This document shows positions 47,067 to 57,430 of a stretch of 64,000 bases of DNA, piece by piece (positions within the stretch are counted from its first letter, which is position 1; each line of letters opens with the position of its first letter). The position numbers and the translations under genes were made by a program. Below the pieces are notes generated by a model. The model made no database searches. It worked only from the letters and a program-made list of their open reading frames with translations, and was not told the DNA's origin. Origin of the DNA: Pampus argenteus (taxonomy: Eukaryota > Chordata > Actinopteri > Scombriformes > Stromateidae); assembly GCA_036937835.1 (NCBI GenBank), contig CM072876.1, positions 3,142,001 to 3,206,000 of the forward strand, in the 5' to 3' direction.

Positions 47067-49648
47067 TAGAAGTTATATTTAACTAGCCCTCAAACAGGGG
47101 TGGAGGATGGATGATGGAGGGAAAAAAAAAGGAGATGAGGTCTGAAGGTTTTTGTTAACGTCCGGGTTCAGGGTGAAAACGATACAACTGAGACAGGTAT
47201 GTTGTTTCCTATCAGTAACACACACACACACACACACACACACTGTAAAAGGGGGGAGTTGAGGGAGCAAACCCAGCCCCTGTAATTCAAAGCTGTCATC
47301 GCTGAACAAGAGGGACCTGTTTGGTAAATAAGAGAGTGGTTCAACATTAGAGACGCATGCGTCCGACGCCACATCTGCTCTCCATTCTGATGTGGAACAA
47401 GAGACGGAGGAGGGAGCGAAACGAAGAAAGAAAGAGAGTGTTAATAGAGTGAGAGAAAAACTGAGGAAGAAGAAAAAAAAATTAAAGTAATGCAGAGCAG
47501 GGAGGAGAAAAACCACAGATGACGGCGAATGCATCTAAATGCCTGCAACACAATCCTGTTGTGCGTCTCTTTGCCCACCCAGGGTTTAATGTGTGCGCAC
47601 CAGGTTTGATGCATGAACCCGCTGCGGCTACACAAACCTCATCTTTCAACGCCACCCACAACGTCCCCCTTTCATAATGAAAGTTATGAGCGTGGACGGA
47701 CGGGGGGGGGGGGCGGGGTCCGACTTAATTCGAGTAAGGAAAATTCCACTTTGAACGGTAACAAGAAATAAGGTCTCATGCAAATCAGAAAGGAGCTGAC
47801 GTGAGTAAAGTTTTCACCCATCGGCCTCCACTTCTCTATGGAGATGGTAAATATAGGATTATGCAAATGATTCTGCGAGGCATTAAACGGTTCCAGTTTC
47901 AAATGTGGTGGACGGTCTGTGGTTTTGGTGTAAAAGGGAAAGAACCAACTCACTAAATATGGATCACTCGAGGAAAGCGAGAGAGAGTTTGCCAACAAAT
48001 GAGTTCAATGCTGCTTTCTGCTTCGACTGGAGGAGGCATGGTCGCCACGTGTGTCTAGAAGTTTTCATTTAATTTGAAGAAAAACTTGCAAAAGTCCTCT
48101 CTCATCTTGAGGATAAACTTTGTTTTGGCTGGTTTCAATCTCAACAGCCAGGAGGGTCTGCTAAACACAAGCCGTGAATATATTACACTAAACACTATAC
48201 AAAAAAATACACAATCCTGAGCTGCTGCATGTCGTGGATCTGCTTCACATACAGTACAAGTACAAGAGCTGAATCCTTTCATAAAACTCCAGCATCTTTA
48301 CAAAGCTTAGAGCATTATAGTTGTAGTCTATTAAATGGCTGTTTCCTGTGTGCTCTTTGTGTAAAATTGTAATAGTATCTGTGTATGAACTCAGGTATCA
48401 TATTAGGACCAGTACTGTTAACGGATGTTACATTACATTAGCAGTGACGGCGGCAAACTTTCATTTGTTGTCATACTTCCAACATGCTGGCGTGACCTTT
48501 GTATCCCATTGATGGTGACTTTGTGTGACAAGCCTCTATTTGGGAAAAACTGCTGGTAAAATAACCCTCTTGCACCGCTTTAAAATATTGCCCATGCATC
48601 ATGGACCCCAACAGCCGTAACCGCCTCCTACTGCATTCCAGGCCAAACATGATCCCTAAACATGGATGTGACATGTTATTAAGCATAGGGGCACATAGAG
48701 GAGGTTTATAGGGGGACTGGAGGACTATGAGAGAACCTCTGTTGCCTAAACTGAGGATATGCTTGGTAAATATGTCAGTAAACGCACATAAACCAACATA
48801 CACCGACATCTAAGCAGTAAAATACTGAGACTAATAGACACAAAACACACATTAATGGTGCCTCAGGTTTTATAAAGTTAACTATTACTCCACATTAAAG
48901 ATCATTGAAATGTTTAACGGATAATGCTTTTAAATGAACATAAAATATTAAAAATCGCATACCTGATCCCAGGAGCATGTGTCTGACTCTGGAGGTGCTC
49001 CTGCCAGCGCTGGTGGTGGTGGTGATGGAGACAGAGAGGGGAGGAGGGGTGAGGAGCATGGGGATGGGGGTGAGAGTATGTGCAAGCGGAGAGGCAGCAA
49101 GGGCAGGATGGAGGTGATCCAGGGTGGGGAACAGAGCCGGGTCCGGGGCCTGGATTCTGGAAGAGCGGGCACTCCGGCTGTCCGCAGGGGCAGCACATGG
49201 TGGAGTGGAAGTGACAGTGCTGACAGCAGAGCGGAGGAGGCTGGAGAGGAGAGGAGGGTGAGGACGGGGAGAGGGTGGAGGGAAGGTGGCATTTGGCCAG
49301 CCGTTGGGAGTCTGTGACAGCAGGGGAGGAAGAGGAGGAGGAGGAGGAGGAGGAGGTGGCAGAGGACGGAGGGAGGTTCCTCAGGGAGCCGTTCTGTTTG
49401 ACCACGCCGCCGTTCTGACTCGGTCTGTTTGCTCTCTGGACGACATGTGATCTCTGGTGCACTTTAGACGCTGCGTCCTTAACTATAATCTCTTCATGTC
49501 CGTCACCGCTAGAGGCAGCTGTAAGGGGGTCCTGGCCGTTGCTGACGGGTGTACTGGTGTTTGAAGAGGCATTCCCGCCGGCACTGAGAGGATGGTGCCC
49601 GCCATTGCTGAGAGCCGGAGGGTCGTCACATGCGTCGCTCAGGGCCAT
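31871..49648 (-). CDS. disp1: Dispatched homolog 1 (Hedgehog-releasing RND transporter)
   Basis: Nine coding exons on the - strand: 48963-49648, 38733-38762, 38229-38352, 37644-37771, 36112-36206, 35797-35894, 34108-35697, 33759-34022 and 31871-33670. The total is 4815 bases or 1604 residues; human DISP1 has 1524. Every junction is GT-AG with matching phase. The protein has a Cys/His-rich cytoplasmic N terminus, TM1 (about 247-270), a large extracellular loop with a furin-type RDKR site (336-339), a sterol-sensing domain (about 562-717) with the GADD motif (628-631), and a second TM bundle with the GLSVD motif (Asp 1110). A long Ser/Cys/Pro-rich cytoplasmic tail ends in VKCNSSS...SSESLC. In the family, these intramembrane aspartates are needed for cation-coupled release of cholesterol-modified Hedgehog from producing cells. 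The core is near identical to human DISP1. Both cytoplasmic ends hold serine runs encoded by triplet repeats. The 10.2 kb first coding intron holds no supported gene. Confidence 0.95.
33759..34022 (-). other. disp1: disp1 exon, extracellular loop 2
   Basis: A 264-base exon of 88 codons, WMENQDCEEASVYPCC through AYEKMYQFYSE, matching human DISP1. The flanking introns are very short (85 and 88 bases). Confidence 0.95.
34108..35697 (-). other. disp1: disp1 large exon with sterol-sensing domain
   Basis: A 1590-base exon of exactly 530 codons, from VRSHRDYW to CFIETFKQ. It covers most of extracellular loop 1, the sterol-sensing domain (about 562-717) with LVGIGADDAFVL, and the start of the second large loop. 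Confidence 0.96.
35797..35894 (-). other. disp1: disp1 exon, extracellular loop 1
   Basis: A 98-base exon encoding GDSYSRLVFTSADGKNLWNI and onward to CNLDNTR. It is separated from the next exon by only 99 intronic bases, which contain no in-frame stop. Confidence 0.92.
36112..36206 (-). other. disp1: disp1 exon with furin-type site
   Basis: A 95-base exon encoding HQEPRWPEDHFDRDKRQAEW and onward to FFCDVP. RDKR corresponds to REKR in human DISP1, the proprotein-convertase cleavage site reported to activate the protein. Confidence 0.92.
37644..37771 (-). other. disp1: disp1 exon, start of extracellular loop 1
   Basis: A 128-base exon encoding [20 protein letters not shown] through KYADEQAK, identical or nearly so to human DISP1. 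The donor is AAAAA|GTACGT. Confidence 0.95.
38229..38352 (-). other. disp1: disp1 exon with TM1
   Basis: A 124-base exon encoding YAELIADWPVVVLGV and onward, through the first membrane span to LPDFSDPLL. The acceptor is TTGTTCCCAG and the donor CTGCTG|GTGAGT. Confidence 0.93.
38650..38675 (+). repeat. (GGA)n tract next to the disp1 micro-exon
   Basis: About seven GGA/GAG triplets, 58 bases downstream (disp1 sense) of the micro-exon donor. On the disp1 strand the tract is pyrimidine-rich. Confidence 0.9.
38733..38762 (-). other. disp1: disp1 30-nt micro-exon
   Basis: TTTTTCAG precedes it and GTAAGA follows. With split codons from both sides it encodes SPARPFRFPKS, matching the human stretch just before TM1 (PSRPFKLPKS). 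It is the shortest exon of the gene, with long introns or repeats on both sides. Confidence 0.88.
38763..48962 (-). other. disp1: disp1 10.2 kb intron
   Basis: It is bounded by a consensus donor (GTATGC) and acceptor (TTTTTCAG) on the - strand. It holds microsatellites and G runs (46147-46157), with no additional exon that I can support. Open frames inside, the longest being 40685-41347, look fortuitous. Confidence 0.7.
47036..47063 (+). repeat. (GT)n microsatellite in disp1 intron 1
   Basis: A 28-base GT run. A (CA)12 run lies 155 bases further on (47218-47242), so the two could pair as inverted simple repeats if transcribed. Confidence 0.93.
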
Positions 49649-49689
49649 GGTCCTCTCCCAGTGGGCCTGGCAGGGACACCGTCACTCCT
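48963..49689 (-). other. disp1: disp1 first coding exon (cytoplasmic N terminus)
   Basis: A pyrimidine-rich acceptor (TTCTCTCCCAG, ending at 49690) opens the exon, with 41 bases of 5' UTR before the ATG at 49648. It encodes 228 residues and two bases, starting MALSDACDDPPALSNGG. It contains a ten-serine run followed by a Cys/His/Pro-rich stretch like that of human DISP1. The donor is ATCAG|GTATGC. Confidence 0.85.
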
Positions 49690-52600
49690 CTGGGAGAGAA
49701 GAAGAGGACAGAGTCAACGACTGAACACACTACATCTGGTTTACACATATAAACATCTCTGAGATCTGTGAGCATTGATCCTGAGATTAGACTAATAGCT
49801 GCTCAATACCGAATACTGACAGCGAACTTTGTTTATCAGAGGATCTTAATGGATGTGCTTCAAAATGCTTGAGACAAAAAGAAAATAATGGCAGGAATGC
49901 TGCGTGTGTTTCATCTGGTAGCTTAATAAAATAAACAACTGAGATTTAATCTAATACAGTTTCAGCGTCTCGGAAACTGAGCAAAGTTGGGAGGATGCAG
50001 ACGAGATGGCTGAAAACTTTCCACAGGAAACACGCAAAATAACGTTATAAATGCAAAAACGTCTTTTTTCATCAGCTTATTTTAAACTTTAAAGTTGTAA
50101 CATACATTAAAAGCAATGCTGAAAACTGCAATCAGCAGATATGATAGATAGATAGAAAGAAAGAAAAACACAAAGATGATGAGATGCCTAATAAAGTCAG
50201 TTCAGGAGATTTATAACCACTGAAATATTCGGCTTCTCACTGGAGTCACAACAGTCACATTTAACAGGGGCCGTTTCAGATCAATATGATTTACAGAGCA
50301 TGACTAAGACCAGCATGAATTGGCAGTGTTTGTATGGATTACAAAGCATGAGACACTCCTGCATTAGGAGGCTTAAAAAAAAAACACAGTTCCAGCAGAA
50401 TGAGAAAAAACAGACGGTTCACGTTATGCTACAGTTTCAGCCCCTATGCTCCGGCTTAAATTACAAAATACTCACAGGAGACCGCAATGTGAAAATGTGA
50501 TTCTGTGGGCTATTTAAGCAGGAGGAGGGGAAAAAAAAGTGGGTCTGTGGCTTTGTGCCATGATATGCTTGACACACTTCAAAAGGGGCTGAGTTGTGTT
50601 TCACAGGTAACGCAGGGTCGCGGTAGGTTGTGTTGTCGGAGCCCAAAACTACAGACATGAGCCACGAGGAAATTATGATACTCCAAGGCAAATATCGTCA
50701 AATATATTAAAATAACAAATCACCAATCACTACTCCAAGCAGGTACCACCGATTCAGCTTCAGCAATGTATAAAAAGTCAACGGCGAGAGACAAATACAT
50801 TTTTTTTTATAAATTGTGCCATTAAGTTCGTCAATTTAAAAAAAAATAACATTGCAAAGTCACAGTTTGTCGTAAAAGCGTAAACCTGTGAAAATATGTA
50901 ACTATAAAGAGTGAACACCTAATACAAGCTAGCGCTGAAGCTAACGTTGTTTCGTAGAAGAGCTACAGGTTTGTTCTTTCGTTTCACGGCTCATAAAAAG
51001 ACCAGGAGTCGCTGGTGAAGTGACGATTCAACATGCTGGCGTGGTTTAAAACAGGAACCTGTTTATTATTATATGTGTAATTGATAATTGATTTGTCTTC
51101 CGTGCTAACGTTAGCTTCAGCGGTAGCTTGTAAAGTTATGACGTCACTTACGGGACTTTTTCTAATTACGTATTTTCACGTTTTTTTACAACAAACTGCG
51201 ACTTTCTTGACTTGCAATAATATCTTTTCAAAATTGACAAATATCATACGTGTAAATTCAACAACTCAAACGCCGTACATATTTTTTTCTGAAATCAGGT
51301 CCCATGAGGCACAGCGGAAAGGGACGGACTGCACCTTTTTAACTGATTGTTAAGTATTTAAATGTGCCAAAGGCCGAATACCTGCCTTGACATCACTGAC
51401 TGACATGTGACTTAAAGTGCAACATGCCTCAAAGTTTCTGACCAAATAGAGCCGCGAAGCAGCAGCTCTCTGCCTCTAAATACAGAAGCAGGATTCAACA
51501 GTTGAGGGTTCATCACTACACAGAAGACTTAGGATGACATTTTAAAAACTATATGTACAATTGCAAATACGCTAACATGTAATTTTGATAAAAGTATATA
51601 ACCAAAACAACTGCTTGAGGTAAAGATGGTTGAAAACAACCAAAACTATCAGTGATGCCATCGAAAGATGAACCTGAACTGGAGGATGGTGACGTGGGAA
51701 AAGTTTCAGATGCTTCATACCTAAACTGAAGAAGCTGTACGCTGAATTATCTCTCTATATATTATATTATATTATATCCTTTTCCAGCACCACAGGCTTT
51801 CCTTTCAACGACCCTTGAGAAATATCTCTCTGCAATATGGATGTGCTTGCATTCGAGCGCCAAGCGATACATCACATTAACCTGCTTTTCCCATCCGGGG
51901 TGAAGACGCGCGGCGTATGCGACCAATGCGCTCTGTGACACCTCAACATGAGTGAGCGGTGAAACATGAGCATGACGGCCCCCGTCGGGTCAGGGGTGGC
52001 TGGGAGGACGAGGTTGAGAGATGGGGAAGACAGGAAGCATAACTCCTGAGGCCGAAGAGCTCAGAATAGCAGAGTGCTGAGGGAAACCCAGATGAAGTCA
52101 TTAGTCTGGCTCCCACAGCTGTCAAGAGCCTGCGATGACTTAAAAAAGTCCGGATGGAAACAGGAGATTAAAGAAAAGAAATAGATTGTGAGTATACAGA
52201 GAACATATTTATAGCGTAAATATGCAACCAAGTGTGCTGTTTGGGACTAAAGGAATTTATCCTCAGCTATGTGTGTGTGTGTGTGTGTGTGTGTCGATGC
52301 AGAGCGTTGACAGGCAGGTGAGACATATAGGCCAGTCTGTGCAGACACAAGCAGGGTCTTGTGTCTCTCATCAAAATTCAAGCTGACAGCTGGACTAAAA
52401 TGCACCACGAACAAATGGAGCCGAGGTTCGAGAACGTTTCCGTCGGTTTTCATCTATTCACGATATCAAAGTTGATCAAAGAGACGCCAGAATATCATAA
52501 TTAAAAATGCATTAGCATTGTAGCCACGTGTAGCCTGGTAGTAATTAGCTGTAAGAGAATGAAGAGGAATTAGGGATTCGTCCTATTTTCTAATTTCTTT

Positions 52601-54030
52601 TTACCTCATTTGTTTGAAGTGTTTTACACTTTGATTGCTGTGCTTTAATCTGGCAAAAATGAACTTTCATTAAGTTAATGGAAGGAAAAACGTCAAGGTA
52701 CAAAAGTCAACTATTTAACTAAACGTGCTGTTGGACTCATTGGCTTTCAATCTTTATGAAAAAGTGAAATGAATATAACCTTGAATCCTAAACTATCAGA
52801 CCCTCTGAATCCAACAGGTCAAACTCTGTCTACACTTCCAAATGTGATAAAGTGTCACTTCCCCTTAATTTAATATGTAAACTCTACAGTGTTAAGAGGT
52901 TTATTTGTGCCAGCGGCGATAAAGCTACACCCAGTCCTCAACCAAAACCACACAAGTCATTGGTCAGAAGAATTATTTAGTGCATTCAACCTTTAAATAA
53001 CTAAGAAAGTCCACCAAAAAACCCACATATGTAATGATTCCCAGGGCGAGTGGTTTGGGATAAAGCAGGTGATGACGAAGCTCCTCTCTCTGTCGTCTTT
53101 CATGTGAGGTTTATGATTATGGGGTGTGAGAGAGATGGAGAGACCTTGGGCGACAGACGGCTACGCAACACCAGGCGAAGCCTCCTGCATCCCTTTAATT
53201 AAAGCTAATAGGCAGTAATTACCAGAAATCAGTCACGGGATAGTTAATAACCACATTGCTTCTATTAATAATAACATCAACAACACCAGGCTGGGGTTGT
53301 TTGCACATGCTTGACATGGCTTTTCCACTCTTTGACATGTTTCTGGTTGTCAGGGGAGATTTTAGACATATTTGACACCCCTCAGGCTGCATTTTCACAG
53401 CTGGACTGTTTAACATACCAATTTGGTGGTGCTGGCTCAAGGCTACGGCGGGAGTCTGGAGGTGAATTAGGTGAACAACCTGCCGTTTGTGTCCTGCAAT
53501 CAACCCAGACGTCCGATACGATCCATTAGGATGAGAAAAGTACGAATTAAGACAAACAGATGAGGAATTTATCCCTCAATCAGATGATGAAATCACTTAA
53601 AATGTTCCCAGTGATAACATCCATCATAGTAACTGTCAAACTAATTATAGCAACTGTCAATCTAAAGTAAGTTATATCAGGACTGGGTTATTATAGAGGG
53701 CATGAATGAAAGGTTTACAGTTATCTGAGTTAAATTAACTCAGAGTGACTGCATTCAGGTTATACATTTATATAGTTATAGGCTGAGTATACCGTTTCCT
53801 AATCTACTAATTAATAATTAAAATAATCATTTTTCAGAATAAGAGCATCATAAAAAGTGATTTAAAGTCATTTTGACATCCAGCAAACTCAACAACGGAG
53901 ACACATGGACCCAAACTTCACACATCTCCAAAATCTGGATTTTCAGACTCTTTCTGGATAAAAAACATCATCAAATCTTTTGTGCAACTCAACATCAGAC
54001 ACAAACAGGGTGAGTAGTGTTCAGGGTTCA
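49690..54030 (-). other. disp1: disp1 5' UTR intron (inferred)
   Basis: The region between the splice acceptor before the first coding exon and the putative promoter patch. It holds the 26-bp inverted repeat pair (50923-51132) and a (GT)12 run (52270-52294). No coding sequence was recognised. Confidence 0.45.
50923..51132. repeat. 26-bp inverted repeats flanking about 160 bases
   Basis: 50923-50948 and the reverse complement of 51107-51132 agree at 25 of 26 positions (both TACAAGCTA...CGCTGAAGCT). The enclosed segment is AT-rich. A small non-autonomous DNA transposon is the simplest reading, but no target-site duplication was clearly identified. Confidence 0.65.
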
Positions 54031-54430
54031 TAGTATCCTACCGTACTTCGTGTCTTCCGGTGCTTGTTGTCGCCGGTCGGTATCCGCAACACACACACAC
54101 ACACACACAAAAACCCCAAAAACAAAACAAAAAGAAATCTCCTCGGTTTGTGATTCAAATATCCGCAAACAAACTAAAAGCAACCAGGAAAAAGAAAAGA
54201 AAAAGCGGTAACAAGTCGTAGAGACAGCGGGCTGTTTCTCCGGGGAGAGCGTTCTGCTAGAATGACAAACAGCCGCCCAACACGCTCTCTGCTCCGGCTC
54301 TCTGCTGCCTGGAGGGTCGGCGGCAGGAGGCAGGAGGCGGTGGGCTGGGCAGCGCCGAGCTAGAGCACTGATAGGACGGCCATGCTGCCTGCTTTAACCC
54401 GCTCACTGCCACCAAGGTATCACTGCAAAA
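54030..54430 (-). promoter_or_regulatory. disp1: Putative disp1 promoter and first non-coding exon
   Basis: A locally GC- and CpG-rich patch stands out in AT-rich surroundings, about 4.4-4.8 kb upstream of the first coding exon. That exon has a 5' UTR splice acceptor at 49690, so an upstream non-coding exon must exist. Possible donors on the - strand are near 54050 (ACG|GTAGGA) and 54405 (GCA|GTGAGC). No TATA box is seen. The assignment is by position and composition only. Confidence 0.4.
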
Positions 54431-54466
54431 GATGCCCAAAGGACAACTGTTCATGTATATTATGTG

Positions 54467-55150
54467 CAGTAGTGGGTTGTAACCAAGTATATTTACTCAT
54501 GTTGTGTACTTGGGTACAATTTTTAAGGTACTTGTACTTTACTTTATATACTTTCTACTTCACTACATTAATCTGACAGCTTTAGTTACTGTTCAGATGC
54601 AGATTTGACTCAATGGATAATATAAGAAGCTTTTAAACTCCAACACATTGTTACAGATGAAACCAGTGGTTTATAAACGGTTTTATCTTTTGACGTCTTA
54701 CATAAATCAGTGTGTAGTCGGGTCACATTTCAGATGTCTATGAGTTGTTAACAGCTCCACCAAATAGTGATTTTTACCTCTAAACTTCTCACATGGTTTC
54801 ATTTCAATAAATGTTCAAACGATCCAATATTTCAGCAAAAATCAAAGATTTAGAGAAAAAGTCCAAAAAGCTGAAAACAGATTTGTGCATCAGATTTGTT
54901 TCTTCTTCTTTCCTCTCCCATTAATCATCTCACGACCACTCAGATTTATCTGGTGACCCTTTGGAGGGCCCCGACCCCTAGGTTGGGAACCACTGGACTA
55001 AACTATCTAACTGTATATAAAGTAGTTGAAACTAGCTCCACCTCCAGCAGCTACAACAGTAACATGCTGCTCTAACACTGATGCTTCAGTATTAATAATC
55101 TAATGATGTCATATATAATAATATATCAGTCACTACTGTTACTGCAGTAA
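54467..55150 (+). mobile_element. Dispersed teleost repeat, copy B
   Basis: It begins near AGTAGTGGGTTGTAACC and contains TACTTGTACTTTACTTTATA. It then matches copy A closely, with an extra segment of about 80 bases that copy A lacks. It lies directly upstream of the putative disp1 promoter, in the same orientation as copy A 53 kb away. The right end is uncertain. Confidence 0.8.
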
Positions 55151-57376
55151 CAAAAAAAATTTTGTCGTCACTTTTTTTATTTTTTTATTTTGCCGCTTAA
55201 TTTTTCAGCGTCACTTGTTGGATTTCGTTAAAGTTTCAGTCCCGACACAAAGCTCTCGTCACAGGGCTACGTCCCCTCCGCCAATCACCTAAAATCGCAC
55301 TATTTGTTGCACTTTCAGACCAAATCTGAACTGAAACGGAAAAATTAAACAGCAGAGAAAAAAAAAGCAGTTTCAATACTAGCCTATAAATTAAAAGGTT
55401 AATACAACTTTAACATTTTCATTCACCCAAATAATTAAGGATCTTTTTTTTTTTTTTTTTTAAATCAAAGCATATAATAATTATGACAGTTATCAAGAAA
55501 CTAAAGTAGCAATATTAAACAATAATAATAAATAAAGAGTTTAACTACAACATTAATTACAGCTTTAAAGTTTAATAAACAACCAAAAGGAGGCTTTCAA
55601 CAATCCCACATACACAGACGGTGGCTGAACAGCCTTTAATTATCTGAAATCTGACCACATAATTCCTCGATAGAGCCGCATCGTTCTCAACACATCAGTT
55701 TAAATTATAGATTACTGTTCAGATGTGTTTTAGTTTAATAACTACTTAAAGTACCTCCCCACCCAAGGCAACAAAAGCACCGAGTTTCTGTGGTTTTCAT
55801 TCAACGTGTTCGAGTCAATATGCCCTCATGTTATTATTTTCATGCCTCCATTGTCCAGGATCCTCTAATAATTTGTCCAACCTGACGTCTAAATGGAGAC
55901 ACACAAATAAAGTATCTTTAGAGCACATCCATTACTGCCTGCATACATGTGGTGTAATAAATGTGTCCAGAAAATATTCGCCTTTTTTAATCATCAGATG
56001 TGCCGATTACAACATAATACTTTTTTCTTTTTTTTTCATTTTCACAATTATGAAAGCGTTCAGTTGTGTTATTGTGTAGCCAGGAAACACAAGCAACACA
56101 ATGTCTGATTTCGTTTAGGAGCGAGATTGTTATAATAAATATAAATTGTAAGCTCATGTCTTATTGAGTGCAACTTGCAGAAATCACATTAAAATGAATC
56201 GGTGTGTGTGTGTGTGTCATCTTTATCTTTCATTTTTATCAGTGGTGCCAGATTTGCTGAAAGAAAGAAAAAAATACCTCATATTTATGGACCGGGAGAC
56301 TTTTCTGGAAATGGACGACTGATTCTTCTCAGCAGGGGAGGAGGTTTATCAACGGGAATGCTGGGAAGGCAGAAGGCCGTACCTGGCTTTAATTTCAGCT
56401 GTCCACCAGGATTAGGACACAGTTCATATAGCACGCTGTAATCATCTGCAGTGGTGAGGCGCTCGTTGTCAGCAGGCCCCGAGGCCAGTCCAAGTCTGAG
56501 CCATTTACTGCTTTGTAGTCGTATCTAATAATAATAATAACCTGGTACTAATAACTTTCTGTACTGTGCTTCTCTTTAGCCTGACAAAAAAATATTAAAC
56601 TTATTCTGATTTTGGATTTATATCATTACCACCATATAAGTATCAATAATACACCAAACCACAGCCTCTAACAAACAAAACTACACCCAAACATACGTCA
56701 TACTCAGAGGCAGCTCGCCGTGGGTGCAGCAGTGAGGGAGGTGTAAAGTCTTCCACAGCCGGTCAGCTCAGGACGGTGATGCCTCGCTTTTTAATAAAAA
56801 CACCACCATTATACTGCTTTCTTACTTCACACCAGGATCAACATCAGGTTGATATGTAGCATTAAAAAGGCAAGTAGAGAAACTGGGTTTTGGTTTCGCC
56901 GTCCACGCCTGTGCGAAGCCAAAGAAGGAACCACATCAAAGGCCAAACTGTACCAGAAGGACTGAGGCTGTAGTGAAAGCCCAACGGCCCCTCGGATGAT
57001 TGCACACAACTCATCAAAGTGACAGGTTTAGCCGACAACAAGAAAACGGGAGGAGGGGGAACGGTTAAAGAAGGAGGGAGACGAGGATCGAAGAGGACAA
57101 GATGTTTCTAAAACCATTTAAGACTTTAACATGACAAAAATGAAACGTTGTTTAATGCCTCTTCAAACTTGATTTTAAATCTTTTTTGGTTTTTTTCCCT
57201 GAGGCCATTTCCATTTTTCGGGGGTTAGAATAACTATCGTTTCCTTTCATTGTGGATTTGTTAAGAGAAGCAAATGTGGAGCAGACAAGCAACCCAAACA
57301 GCAAATTGTTGGTTTTTTTCTCTCTATGCTCGACTTAGAGAAAAGAGCAAAAAACCTCAAACAGCTGCATAAGATA

Positions 57377-57430
57377 AGGAGAAGGAGAAGAAGGAGAAGG
57401 AGAAGGAGAAGAAGAAGAAGAAGAAGAAGA
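57377..57430 (+). repeat. (GAGAAG)n/(GAA)n purine tract
   Basis: A 54-base all-purine run with hexamer then trinucleotide periodicity. A pyrimidine (CTC)n tract lies at 57761-57788. Confidence 0.92.
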
